A stretch of 64,000 bases of DNA from AWTP1-13 sp963832445 (GCA_963832445.1 CAWHUM010000007.1:124001-188000); one strand, 5' to 3'; positions 8,398-17,468 are shown, counted from the first letter of the stretch. Made by a program: numbers and translations. Notes: a model not told the origin generated them from the letters alone.

Positions 8398-10020
8398 ATG
8401 GCAGACGTTGGCGCAGCGGCCGACAACGCGCTCAAGGTCTTCATCTCCTATTCGCGCAAAGATGAGGACTTCGCGCGGGAGCTCCTAGCCGGCTTGCAGT
8501 TTGCCGGGTTCGAGCCCTATCTCGACCAGCACGACATCGCGCCCGGCGAGGACTGGGAAGCCCGACTCGGTCGCCTGTTAGAGGCCGCCGACACCGTCGT
8601 ATTCGTCATCTCACCCGATGCGGTTGCCTCCGAGCGCTGCGCCTGGGAGGTCGAGCGCACGGTCGCGCTGAGGAAGCGGCTGCTGCCGATTGTTTGGCGT
8701 CGCGTCGACGAGGCTGAGGTGCCGCCGCGTCTGAAGCAGCTCAACTACATCTTTTTTGACAAGCCGTTGATGTCAGTGCCGTCGCTAACAGCACTGACCA
8801 CGGCGCTCAGAACTGATCTCGGCTGGATTCGTGAACACACCCGCATCGGGGAAGCTGCGCTCCGATGGGACGGGCGGGGACGGAACGAGGCGCTGCTCTT
8901 TCGCGGCGACGAGCTTGCCGCCGCCAAGGCATGGCTTGCGTCTCCGCCTCAATACGCGCCTGAGCCGACGCTCTTGCACCATGAGTTCATCAAGGCTGGC
9001 GAGGACGCAGAGGCTGCACGCCAGTCGGCCGAGCGACAAAGGCTGGAGCAGACGGCGGCAGCCCAAGGGGAGCGTGAGAAGGCACTTAACGATCTGGCAG
9101 CAGCGGTGCGTCGCGGACAGCGCACCCTCGCCGGTGCTGCCGGCCTGTTCGTGTGCGTCGTCGTGGGCGCGGTCGGCTGGTACAATCAAGCCTATCTTCG
9201 GGAGGAGTACCAGTGGCGTTTCAGGATGGGGGCGTCGGTGCTGACAGCCGAGGAGGAGAAAGCGAAGGCTGCCAACCCGGGCCCACAGACGACATTTGTC
9301 GAATGCGCAAACGGGTGCCCGACCATGGTCGTCGTACCCGCCGGTAAATTCGTGATGGGTTCGCCAGAAGGTATGGGGGACCATGACGAGCACCCGCAGC
9401 ACAAGGTTACGATCGCCAAGCCGTTCGCCGTTTCACGTACGGAGATCACCTTCGCTGAATGGGACGCCTGTGTTGCCGCCGGAGGGTGCGTCAGCATCTC
9501 GGACAACGCCTGGGGCCGCGACGACCGACCCGTCATTCTCGTCAGCTGGGACGACGCGAAGCAGTATGCCGCCTGGCTGTCCAGGCTCACCGGCAAGGAG
9601 TACCGACTTCTGTCCGAGGCTGAGTGGGAATATGCGGCGCGCGCTCGCAATCCGGGAAAATGGTCGTTTGGAGACAATGAGGGGGAGATCGGCGATCATG
9701 CCTGGTACTTCAAAAACTCAGACAACAAAACGCAGTCGGTCGGTATGAAGAAGCCCAATGCCTTTGGTCTCTATGACATGCACGGCAACGTGTGGGAGTG
9801 GGTGGAGGACTGCCGGAACGATAGCTTTGCTAACAAGCCTGACGAGCTGAAGCAATCAGGGGGAGCATGGAGAGCAGGTAATTGCCAACGACGGGTTCTG
9901 CGCGGCGGCTCCTGGAACGACGGTCTGGGCAACCTCCGTTCGGCCCTTCGCATCGGATATCTCCCCGACGACCGGCGCAGCAGTGTCGGATTCCGTGTCG
10001 GAAGGTCACTTCCACCCTAA
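8398..10020 (+). CDS. TIR domain - transmembrane - formylglycine-generating-enzyme-like fusion
   Basis: A 540-residue protein. Residues 11-130 form a TIR domain (ALKVFISYSRKDEDFARELL; YLDQHDIAPGEDWEARL; ISPDAVASERCAWEVE). Glu84 in CAWEVE sits where NAD-cleaving TIRs keep their catalytic glutamate. A charged helical linker (about 200-235) leads to a transmembrane helix near 241-261. The remainder is an FGE/SUMF1 fold (MVVVPAGKFVMGSP, YRLLSEAEWEYAAR, DMHGNVWEWVEDC, RVLRGGSWNDG, VGFRVGRSL). The catalytic cysteine pair of true FGEs is absent after RGGSW, so the domain more likely binds a ligand than makes formylglycine. The start at 8398 has GGGGG upstream; a GTG at 8365 is possible. It is divergent from regulator copy 1. 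Confidence 0.85.
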   Translation: MADVGAAADNALKVFISYSRKDEDFARELLAGLQFAGFEPYLDQHDIAPGEDWEARLGRLLEAADTVVFVISPDAVASERCAWEVERTVALRKRLLPIVWRRVDEAEVPPRLKQLNYIFFDKPLMSVPSLTALTTALRTDLGWIREHTRIGEAALRWDGRGRNEALLFRGDELAAAKAWLASPPQYAPEPTLLHHEFIKAGEDAEAARQSAERQRLEQTAAAQGEREKALNDLAAAVRRGQRTLAGAAGLFVCVVVGAVGWYNQAYLREEYQWRFRMGASVLTAEEEKAKAANPGPQTTFVECANGCPTMVVVPAGKFVMGSPEGMGDHDEHPQHKVTIAKPFAVSRTEITFAEWDACVAAGGCVSISDNAWGRDDRPVILVSWDDAKQYAAWLSRLTGKEYRLLSEAEWEYAARARNPGKWSFGDNEGEIGDHAWYFKNSDNKTQSVGMKKPNAFGLYDMHGNVWEWVEDCRNDSFANKPDELKQSGGAWRAGNCQRRVLRGGSWNDGLGNLRSALRIGYLPDDRRSSVGFRVGRSLPP

Positions 10021-10322
10021 CCTTCTTCATCTTACGGGGCCAGGTATGCGGCCGTGGTCGCTACGGAATTGCGAAGTGGAATGACGACGGAGGGCACCGC
10101 CTGCCAGAAGACCACGGGTTCCGGCAGGCACCGTTGGTTGCGCAGACGTTACCGCGAAATCACCCGCTGGCTGATTATCTCCAAACGCCAACGGCAAAAA
10201 ATGGCACTGACTGCCCGTTTGCGGCGCTGCAAGGATTCTGTCTGCTATCGGAGGAAGTTGCTCCGTGGCCGGGCCCCTCTGGCGAGGACCGCCTATGACC
10301 CTTAGCGGAAGGTTCTGGAGCA
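10021..10322. other. 302-bp gap between convergent genes
   Basis: Lies between the ends of the TIR-FGE gene and regulator copy 2. Only short overlapping frames are present, none with a recognisable domain. I see no clear terminator hairpin. Confidence 0.45.
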
Positions 10323-11930
10323 TCATTTCTCCGGCAGCCCGGCCTTGCGCAGGCCGTCGAACAAGTGCTCGGCATCCTCGGGGCGCTTGAAGGCCGCCAG
10401 CCGCCTCAGGGTATCGTCAATCGTGAACTTCGGATCTATGCGCAGGACCTCGGCAACTTCCGCACGAGCCTCATCGAGCCGGCCCAATTGCGCGAGATTG
10501 GCGGCCAGCCAGATGTGGCCTTGGCTCAAGTTCGGGGCCCGGGATGCAAATTCGCGCAACGGGGGCAGCGCTTCCGAATGCTCTTTCAACATATAGCGGG
10601 CGACCCCCAAAGCGCCGGGCACCGACGGCACATAAAACGGATCGTATCGCATGTGCGTCTCGAGGATCTGGATGGCCCTCGCTGGGTCTCCCGCGCGAAC
10701 GAGCGTCATGCCGAATCGCCAATCCGTGAAGTTGGGGTTCAGGGCAAAGGCCCTCTCGAACTCGGCTATGGATTGCTCGTGCTGGCCCTCGAAGGTCAGC
10801 ACGTGTGCTAGGTGGGCATGAGCAATCGGGAGATTGGGGTCGAGCTGAACCGCCTTCCAAGCGAGACTATGCGCGCGTTCGAGGGCAGCGGGGTTCAAAT
10901 GATCTTCATCCAACCGGAAGATCCAAGCAAACAGGTGAGTATACGAAAGCATCGCATAGGCGCGCGCGTAGCTCGGGTCGAGGGAGATGGAGCGCTCGAG
11001 GAGCTGCCGCGCTTCATAAAGGTCGGCTACCAAGAACGACGACCGCATCGCGGTGTAGATATCCGAAGCGCGCATGAGAAAGTCGTACGCCTGCCAGGTC
11101 TCCGGCGGCTTCAGCAGCGTGCGCTCGGCCTCGGCCTTGTTGACGTGGGCCACCAGGGTCGCAACGACCGCCCGGGAAACCTCGTCCTGGACAGCGAAGA
11201 CATCCTTCAGCTCGCGGTCGTAGCGCTCGGCCCAACGGTGGGCGCCGGTCACGGCATCGATGAGCTGGGCGCTAATGCGGACGCGATCGCCGGCGCGGCG
11301 GATGCTGCCTTCCAGCACGTAGCGCACGCCGAGCTCGCGGCCGACCTGCCGTATGTCCGGTGATTTCCCCTTGTATTGGAAGCTCGAGTTGCGAGCGATG
11401 ACGAACAGCTCGGAGAACCGCGACAGACCGGTGATGATGTCCTCCGTGATGCCGTCGCTGAAGTACTCCTGGGCGGGGTCGCCGCTCATATTGGTGAAGG
11501 CGAGAACGGCGATCGACGGCTTGTCGGGAAGCTGAGGTGCGGCTGGGACGGCTGACGCGACGGGCAGCGCGTTCTCCTCTGCCAGGGGCGGAGTTGCAGC
11601 CCTTGGATCGCCTGGACCACGCTCCTCTCGAATCTCTCCCACAAAGCGAAACCCCTTGCGGGCGATGGTGCGGATCCACTGCTGCTGATCGCCGCTGTCA
11701 CCGATCGCAGAGCGGGCCGAATTGATGCGGCTCGACAGCGTCGACTCCGAAACGATGCGACCACCCCAGACGCCCTCCAGCAGATCGTCCCTGCTGACAA
11801 CGCGATCCCGGTGACGGATCAGATAGACCAGCACATCGAACACCTGCGGCTCGACGGCGATCAGCTCATCGCCTCGCCTGAGCTCGCGGCGGTCACAATC
11901 GACCGAGCAGTCGCCAAAGGTGAACAGCAT
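10323..11930 (-). CDS. Winged-helix regulator with TolB/FlgO-like and TPR domains (copy 2)
   Basis: A 535-residue paralogue of the protein at 6357-8138. The N-terminal winged helix runs from MLFTFGDCSVDCDRRELRRG through AVEPQVFDVLVYLIRHRDRV to RTIARKGFRFVG. A proline-rich linker with no obvious transmembrane helix leads to PSIAVLAFTNMSGDPAQEYF and SDGITEDIITGLSRFSELFV, then TPRs. The start at 11930 is favoured by GGAGGG four bases upstream; ATGs further out (11978, 11951) lack this. The missing membrane helix suggests a soluble regulator, unlike copy 1. It is divergent from the HExxH-protein gene at 12077, with about 150 bp between them that should hold both promoters. Confidence 0.82.
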   Translation of the reverse strand: MLFTFGDCSVDCDRRELRRGDELIAVEPQVFDVLVYLIRHRDRVVSRDDLLEGVWGGRIVSESTLSSRINSARSAIGDSGDQQQWIRTIARKGFRFVGEIREERGPGDPRAATPPLAEENALPVASAVPAAPQLPDKPSIAVLAFTNMSGDPAQEYFSDGITEDIITGLSRFSELFVIARNSSFQYKGKSPDIRQVGRELGVRYVLEGSIRRAGDRVRISAQLIDAVTGAHRWAERYDRELKDVFAVQDEVSRAVVATLVAHVNKAEAERTLLKPPETWQAYDFLMRASDIYTAMRSSFLVADLYEARQLLERSISLDPSYARAYAMLSYTHLFAWIFRLDEDHLNPAALERAHSLAWKAVQLDPNLPIAHAHLAHVLTFEGQHEQSIAEFERAFALNPNFTDWRFGMTLVRAGDPARAIQILETHMRYDPFYVPSVPGALGVARYMLKEHSEALPPLREFASRAPNLSQGHIWLAANLAQLGRLDEARAEVAEVLRIDPKFTIDDTLRRLAAFKRPEDAEHLFDGLRKAGLPEK

Positions 11931-12076
11931 CGGCCCTCCAAGGCCATACATCTCGCGAAGCTCTCGGCCGAATATCATAGCCATCTCGGAAGAAAATCCT
12001 ACGCCTCTAGAAGCCGGCGATGGCGCACGTCGGCATCCTCCAAGAGACCGGCCAACCGGCGGAATCGGAGGAAGCC

Positions 12077-12862
12077 ATGCGACGCGATCTCCAACGGAGC
12101 ACTCTCCCGCTCCTTTGCTTCTTCGGCACGGAGCAAGGGCTGGCGCAGGCCCCTCAATGCGGGGCCGACTACGTCTGCATCGTTGAAGCCCAGACCGTCG
12201 CTCAACCGGTCGAACCGTCGGTTACGGCGAAGGACGTTAACCTCGCCGCTCCGGAACGATGCCCTGAGGCATCGGTCGATGTGACGGGGGGCTCTCCGGA
12301 GGAGCGGCGTCTTGCATGCTCTGCGGCGAGCGAAGCAATTCGTTTGCTCGGCCGCTGCGGGATATCCCTGCGCAGGCCCCTTCACGTGCAGATCATGACC
12401 GAGGTCCGCCACCCCTTCAGCGCGGCGATCTTTGGGCTCTTTGACACAAAGCAGGAAAGAGTTCTCGTCACCCGGGAAGCAAACATTCCAGCTCTCGTCA
12501 AAGACACCCCCTATGCCGCGCTTCCGCAGCGCGACTTCTACAGGAGCCTCATCGTTCATGAGGTCGTCCACGGCGCGATGCATCAGAACCTCAAGCGGCC
12601 TGCAGCGAGCCACGCGGCGTATGAGTATCCAGCGTATGCGCTTCAGATCGAATCCCTCGCGCCAGACGTACGAGACAAGTTCCTGAGCTCGTTCGACCAG
12701 ACCACAATCGCGGCCAATACCTTGTTCAGCGATTCGGTTCTTCTGTTCGACCCGTATTTCTTTGCGACGCGCTCGTACCACCACTTCATGGCTTCTGCCA
12801 ATGGATGCGCGCATCTCACCGCACTGTTGGAGGGCGACGTCGACTTCATCGCCCCAATGTAG
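12077..12862 (+). CDS. Hypothetical protein with zinc-protease-like HExxH motif
   Basis: A 261-residue protein of unrecognised family. The start at 12077 has GGAGGA five bases upstream. The N-terminus (MRRDLQRSTLPLLCFFGTEQ) is basic then hydrophobic and may be a poor signal peptide. The best feature is SLIVHEVVHGAMHQNL (about residues 172-187), an HExxH zinc-binding motif followed by a further histidine four residues on, as in zinc-dependent peptidases. Six cysteines are scattered through the chain, which would suit an exported protein. The gene is divergent from regulator copy 2 and is followed 156 bp later by a secreted hydrolase, so the two may form its target operon. Peptidase activity is inferred from the motif only. 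Confidence 0.6.
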   Translation: MRRDLQRSTLPLLCFFGTEQGLAQAPQCGADYVCIVEAQTVAQPVEPSVTAKDVNLAAPERCPEASVDVTGGSPEERRLACSAASEAIRLLGRCGISLRRPLHVQIMTEVRHPFSAAIFGLFDTKQERVLVTREANIPALVKDTPYAALPQRDFYRSLIVHEVVHGAMHQNLKRPAASHAAYEYPAYALQIESLAPDVRDKFLSSFDQTTIAANTLFSDSVLLFDPYFFATRSYHHFMASANGCAHLTALLEGDVDFIAPM

Positions 12863-13018
12863 TCCGAGCCAAACCGCCAATCGGCGCGTGCGGGTGCTTT
12901 TGGTGGGTCTAGATTGGAAGCCGATCGACACTTGGGACGATAGCTGAAAGTCAGAGGAGGCCGGAGACGGTCGCGAAGACCCGGAGCCGAACACGCCGAA
13001 AATTGATGGGAGGCATGC

Positions 13019-13975
13019 ATGTGGAAGATCGCAAGTAGCCTTTTCTTAAGCCTGACTCTCTTGGGACCGGTGGCAAATGCACAATTTAACAGGCAAGAGG
13101 TGGTTGCATTCGAGAGCGCGATGATGTCGCCCAAGGAATTTCTCGCTGGAGAGAAAGGGACGACGGTCACGCTCGCAGGCTATTTGCGTCTCCCCGACGC
13201 CACCAAGAAAAATCCTGTCGTAATTCTCTTTCATGGCGTGGAGGGACTTGGCGGAGCGGGTGGGCAAGTACAAGAATGGTCCCGCGTCCTCAATGAAGCC
13301 GGTATTGGTACGTTAACAGTCGATAGCTTCTCCGGCCGGGGCGTTGCGACAATGGCCGACGCAGCCAAGGTGAGTCCCATAAGCAAAGTCGTGGACGCGT
13401 ACCGCGCCCTGGAATTGCTCGCGAAGCATCCGCTGGTCGACGCCAACAAGATCGCAGTGATGGGATTCTCGCATGGAGGCCCGGCGGCACTTTATTCGAG
13501 CATGGTGCGCTTCCAGAAAATGCATGGAAAACCCGACCTGCGGTTTGCGGCGCATATCCCGGTTTACGCTCTTTGCATAGCGACATACCGGGAGGATGAG
13601 GTGCTCGATAGACGGCCGATCCTCCTCTTGCACGGGACTGCAGACGATTGGGTGCCGATCGGACCATGCCGCGAATATGTCGCGCGGGTGACAAAGGCTG
13701 GGATGAATGTACGCCTCATCGAGTACGCCGACGCCCATCACGTGTTTGACGCCCCAGGCCTACGTGAGCCGGTTAAGCTGCCGCAGGCAGTGAACCCGCG
13801 AAATTGCCGGGTTGCGGAGGCTGACGGTGGTGCTCTCGTCAACGCGGCGACCAAACAACCTTTCTCATCGAGCGACCCATGCTTTGAGAAAGGCGCGACG
13901 GTGCACTACAACGAAGTCGCGGCCAAGAAGGCGCATGAAGATGTAAAGGTCTTTCTCACAGAAGTTATGCGGTGA
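13019..13975 (+). CDS. Exported dienelactone hydrolase-family protein
   Basis: A 318-residue alpha/beta hydrolase with a signal peptide (MWKIASSLFLSLTLLGPVAN, cleaved near ANAQ). The fold is clear: VVILFHGVEGLGG for the oxyanion region, MGFSHGGPAAL for the nucleophile elbow (Ser), LLLHGTADDWVP for the acid and YADAHHVFDAPG for the catalytic histidine. Dienelactone hydrolase homologues cleave esters or lactones; the signal peptide places this one in the periplasm. GGGAGG precedes the ATG at 13019. It follows the HExxH gene on the same strand. The substrate is not predictable. Confidence 0.82.
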   Translation: MWKIASSLFLSLTLLGPVANAQFNRQEVVAFESAMMSPKEFLAGEKGTTVTLAGYLRLPDATKKNPVVILFHGVEGLGGAGGQVQEWSRVLNEAGIGTLTVDSFSGRGVATMADAAKVSPISKVVDAYRALELLAKHPLVDANKIAVMGFSHGGPAALYSSMVRFQKMHGKPDLRFAAHIPVYALCIATYREDEVLDRRPILLLHGTADDWVPIGPCREYVARVTKAGMNVRLIEYADAHHVFDAPGLREPVKLPQAVNPRNCRVAEADGGALVNAATKQPFSSSDPCFEKGATVHYNEVAAKKAHEDVKVFLTEVMR

Positions 13976-14181
13976 AGTAGTCAAGTCGACGCTAGCAATC
14001 GCGCTACCTAGCAATGGGCGAAGGGTCACTCTTTGCGCGGCGACGGAATTGCGGAATTGTAGTTGGGCCAATTGCGAGATCGGTACTGCTTATTCTGCAG
14101 TTGCTCACGGCGGCAATCGGCCCGACTCATCTGCATTCCACGGCAGCGCGTGTCAACGCCGGAGAGAAATAGCATCGGCGG

Positions 14182-14201
14182 GCCGGAGCAAGAATCCATC
14201 A
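14182..14201 (+). repeat. IS21 left terminal inverted repeat
   Basis: GCCGGAGCAAGAATCCATCA, matching the reverse complement of 16630-16649 except at one base. Confidence 0.8.
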
Positions 14202-14210
14202 CTACGACGC

Positions 14211-14244
14211 GCACGAAGGCCGCCGATATCGGGGGCCTTCGTGC
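14211..14244. other. Hairpin between the IS21 left end and istB
   Basis: Perfect 11-bp arms (GCACGAAGGCC and its complement) enclose a 12-nt loop that itself contains the palindrome CCGATATCGG. A short T-run follows on the plus strand, so as a terminator it would stop transcription entering the element from outside. The decayed copy has the equivalent hairpin at 24709-24744 with a compensatory base-pair change, which argues that the structure matters. Confidence 0.6.
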
Positions 14245-14254
14245 TTTTCGCGTG

Positions 14255-15049
14255 TCAATCTGGAGATGCGGCGTCGGGCGTGGCATCGGCCCGAGGCCGG
14301 CGTGAGCGGCGCTTGGAGTGGGCGAGGCGATAGCTGTCGCCGTTCATCTCGAGGATGTGGACGTGGTGGGTGAGCCGGTCGAGCAGGGCACCCGTGAGGC
14401 GCTCGGCGCCGAACACGGATGTCCACTCGTCGAAGGGCAGGTTGCTGGTGACGATGGTCGAGCCGCGCTCGTACCTCTGCGAGAACACCTCGAACAGCAG
14501 CTCGGCTCCGGTTTGCGACAGCGGCACGTAGCCGAGCTCGTCGACGATCAGCAGCTTGTAGGCGGCAAGCTGGCGCTGCAGACGTAGGAGCCGCTTCTCA
14601 TCGCGCGCTTCCATGAGCTCGTGCACGATGGCGGCCGCCGCGGTGAAGCCGACCGACAGCCCCCTCTGGCAGGCGGCGAGCCCCAGCCCGAGAGCGATGT
14701 GGCTCTTGCCGGTGCCGGAGTTGCCAAGGGCGATGACGTTCTCGTGGCGCTCGATGTACTCGCAGCGGGCAAGCTCCATCACCAGCGCCTTGTTCAGGGA
14801 CGGCAGGGCCGCGAAGTCGAAGCTGTCGAGGCTCTTTACGGTCGGGAACCTGGCGGCCTTGATGCGACGCTCCACCATGCGCCGCTCGCGATCAATCAGC
14901 TCCTGTTCGGCGAGCCGCAGCAGGTAGCGGGGATAGTCGACGCCTTCGGCGGCGCACTGGCGCGCCACCTTGTCGTACTCGCGCAGGAAGGTGGGCAGCC
15001 TCAGCGCCTTGAGGTGATGGGCCAGCAGGACCTGCGGTGTGTCGTTCAT
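14255..15049 (-). CDS. istB: IS21 transposition helper ATPase IstB
   Basis: A 264-residue AAA+ ATPase that assists the IstA transposase in target selection. Visible motifs are the Walker A GNSGTGKSH near residue 108, Walker B LLIVDELGYVPLS, and sensor region TIVTSNLPFDEW. Length and sequence are typical and complete. The start codon overlaps the istA stop (ATGA, 15046-15049), indicating translational coupling. The arginine-rich C-terminal tail (SKRRSRRPRADATPD) recurs in the remnant copy. Confidence 0.95.
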   Translation of the reverse strand: MNDTPQVLLAHHLKALRLPTFLREYDKVARQCAAEGVDYPRYLLRLAEQELIDRERRMVERRIKAARFPTVKSLDSFDFAALPSLNKALVMELARCEYIERHENVIALGNSGTGKSHIALGLGLAACQRGLSVGFTAAAAIVHELMEARDEKRLLRLQRQLAAYKLLIVDELGYVPLSQTGAELLFEVFSQRYERGSTIVTSNLPFDEWTSVFGAERLTGALLDRLTHHVHILEMNGDSYRLAHSKRRSRRPRADATPDAASPD

Positions 15050-16545
15050 GATCCCACACCCGCCAGCAGGGCCAGGTACGAGCGCGCCGAGGTCGTTGCT
15101 ACCCTTGCCCTGGGCAGATACGGATAGATGGTCATATCCAGACGCGGCGGTCGCCGCTCAATGCGGCACAGCACCAGGTGCTTGACGGCATCGAAGCCGA
15201 TGGCCCCGCGGGCGATCGCATCGCGCACGGCAGCGGCCACCTCCTCGATGCGGAACGCCTCCATCAGCCGCAACACCTGAACGAACTCGCGCTTGCCCGG
15301 TTTGCCCATGCGGGCTTCGAGCAACCGGCGCAATGTGGCGAACTCCTCCGGCAGCTGCCAGCCGGCCAGCGGCGCGGCCTGGTCCAGCGCGTTGATCTTC
15401 CGCTCGATCAGCGCCAGGTAGTGCAGCGGGTCGAACACGAAGTCCTCCCGCTCATAGGAGCGCGGATGCCGGGCGATCACCTCCGTGCCGCAGGCGATCA
15501 CCACCTCGTGCACGTAGCCGCGCACCACCACCTGCCGGTGGCCGAAGCTCGTCGGCACCGAGTAGTCGTTCGACCGGTAGCGCACCAGCGACAGCGAGGA
15601 GACGGTGGCGGGCACCTTCTCGCAGGCGTCATAGGGCGGCAGCAGCGGCTTGCGCAGGGCCGCCAGATCGCGCTCGAGCCGCTCGCCGATGGTCTCGGCA
15701 TGGCCACGCAGCCGGTCACCCAACCGCCGCCGGCAGCACGCCTCCAGATGGGCGTTCAACGCGTCGAAGCTGTCGAACACCGGGACCGGCACCAGGAAGT
15801 TCCTGCGCGCGAAGCCGACCAGTCCCTCCACCTTGCCCTTGTCGTTGCCCTTGCCCGGCCGGCCGAACCGGTCCTCGAACAGGTAGTGCGATTGCAGCTC
15901 GCTGAACACCTGCGTGCGCTGCCGCACCCCGTCGCCGAGGATGCGCGCGACCGCGATCTTGGTGTTGTCGTAGAGGATCGACCGCGGCACGCCGCCGAAG
16001 AAGCTGAAGGCCTTCACGTGCCCATCGCAGAACGCCTCCTTGGTCTCGGCCGGGTAGGCCGCCACGAAGCAGGCATCCGAATGCGGCAGGTCGAACGCGA
16101 AGAAGTGGATCTTGCGCTCCACCCCGCCGATGATGCCGATCGCCTCACCGAAGTCGGCCTGGGCGTGCCCCGGTGGATGTAACAGCGGCACGAACATCTC
16201 CTGCGCTCGCTGCCGCCAGCCGGCGACATACTCCTTCACGATCGTGATGCCGCCCTCAAAGCCATGCTCGTCCCGCAACCGCTCGAAGATGCGCTTGGCC
16301 GTGTGCTGCTGCTTCCTCGGCCGACCTTTGTCCTCGGCCAGGAGGCGATCGATGATGGCGATGAACGCGCCCAGCTTCGGCTTCACCGGCGGCTTGGTGC
16401 GCCGGTAGCCCGGCGGCACCGAGAACCGCATCATCTTGGCAACCGTCCTCGGATCGATCCCAAACCGTCGCGCCGCCGCCCGCTCGCTCAAACCCTCGAC
16501 CTGAACCACGTACCTGACCTTCGCGTAGAGCTCCACCTGCTTCAT
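15046..16545 (-). CDS. istA: IS21 transposase IstA
   Basis: A 499-residue DDE transposase. The N-terminal helix-turn-helix (VEGLSERAAARRFGIDPRTV) binds the terminal repeats. The integrase core begins near PPGHAQADFGEA (first Asp), continues through RSILYDNTKIAVARIL (second Asp) and ends with the glutamate in NDKGKVEGLVGFARRNF. The C-terminal region is of normal length. No frameshift or internal stop is present, so the element should be capable of transposition. Confidence 0.95.
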   Translation of the reverse strand: MKQVELYAKVRYVVQVEGLSERAAARRFGIDPRTVAKMMRFSVPPGYRRTKPPVKPKLGAFIAIIDRLLAEDKGRPRKQQHTAKRIFERLRDEHGFEGGITIVKEYVAGWRQRAQEMFVPLLHPPGHAQADFGEAIGIIGGVERKIHFFAFDLPHSDACFVAAYPAETKEAFCDGHVKAFSFFGGVPRSILYDNTKIAVARILGDGVRQRTQVFSELQSHYLFEDRFGRPGKGNDKGKVEGLVGFARRNFLVPVPVFDSFDALNAHLEACCRRRLGDRLRGHAETIGERLERDLAALRKPLLPPYDACEKVPATVSSLSLVRYRSNDYSVPTSFGHRQVVVRGYVHEVVIACGTEVIARHPRSYEREDFVFDPLHYLALIERKINALDQAAPLAGWQLPEEFATLRRLLEARMGKPGKREFVQVLRLMEAFRIEEVAAAVRDAIARGAIGFDAVKHLVLCRIERRPPRLDMTIYPYLPRARVATTSARSYLALLAGVGS

Positions 16546-16629
16546 CCCCCGCCCTCTGCCGACGCCGGCACAGGGCTTCCAGCTGCCGGAATTTTACTCC
16601 GGCGCAACCGACCGAATCGGCCGCTTCAC

Positions 16630-16649
16630 TGAGGGATTCTTGCTCCGGC
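16630..16649 (-). repeat. IS21 right terminal inverted repeat
   Basis: Reads TGAGGGATTCTTGCTCCGGC on the plus strand, the inverted partner of 14182-14201 with a single mismatch. Confidence 0.8.
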
Positions 16650-17468
16650 GCTTACAGGTCTCTCGCATGAATCCCCAGCTCGACACACACGGGCACATAC
16701 CCGGGTGGGGAGATCCGCGGTCAGCTGGAGCTGGCCAAGTAAAAGCAGAGCCATAAGGCTACTGCGGCCATGGCGCGCCGAGCCCGAAGGGCCTCCCTTC
16801 ATCTCTCGCCCAACGCAGTGGCTCGCCTATTATCTGTTCCGGGCGAAGCGGGAGCGTGTGGCCGTTGTCCCGCGTAGCGGTGAGCCCTCGCCGCTCACCG
16901 CGCATGCAAGCTTCACTCCGTCAGGCACCGTGCAGAAGCGGATATTCTGGTTCATCGATAGGCAGACCTAGGCTCATCCGAGGATAGGTCGCCACACCTT
17001 AAGGATATCGCTTTCAGACCTCGTTTGTCGTGAACTGGCGGCGATCAATTCCAGCCTCCGCTCCGCAGCTTGCAACTCAGCGCCGGTCAACGTCACCGGT
17101 GTCAGGCGCGCAACCAGTACACGTCGCTTGTTGCAATGCATGAGTCCGTCCATGGCACCGACTTGCCGTTCAGCGGCGTGACCAGTTTGGTCGGCTTGCG
17201 GCGCTGAAGCTGACGTGCCTGCGAGGCGTGTGGTTCTTCCCACTCCGACCCAATCCAGACGGTAGCTGCCAGGGGCAGTTCGTTTGGGGGCCCTTCTCGA
17301 CGGATGGCGCCTCGCTTTCGATTTTTCGGACCTGGTCGATCGCGCTGGTGAGGTAGCTGTCCTGCGCCCGCACTGAGATCGACCCGCCACTTACGCAGTA
17401 CGCTCTTCGTCGCTATCCTCCCGCCTACCGGCTCGCCCCAGAGCCGCGGTCCGCCGAGGAGGAAGGCT
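16650..17468. other. 819-bp stretch with no firm gene
   Basis: Follows the right end of the IS21 element. On the minus strand, fragments in different frames look protein-like, for example DSYLTSAIDQVRKIESEAP near 17300-17370 and TLTGAELQAAERRLELIAAS near 17000-17100. They may be pieces of a broken gene, but no family was recognised and no intact frame joins them. Confidence 0.4.

Larger units (their letters stand above)
14182..16649 (-). mobile_element. Complete IS21-family insertion sequence
   Basis: About 2.47 kb bounded by 20-bp terminal inverted repeats (14182-14201 and 16630-16649, 19 of 20 matching) and containing intact istA and istB with the usual 4-bp overlap. Extra near-terminal copies of the GCCGGAG core are visible inside the right end (near 16597), as in other IS21 elements. 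I could not identify a target-site duplication with confidence, so the exact outer bases are uncertain. A related decayed copy lies at 24700-24903. Confidence 0.85.

Noticed and set aside
8398..10020. FGE/C-lectin-like C-terminus as a diversity-generating retroelement target
   Set aside because: No reverse transcriptase, template repeat or accessory gene is present in the window.
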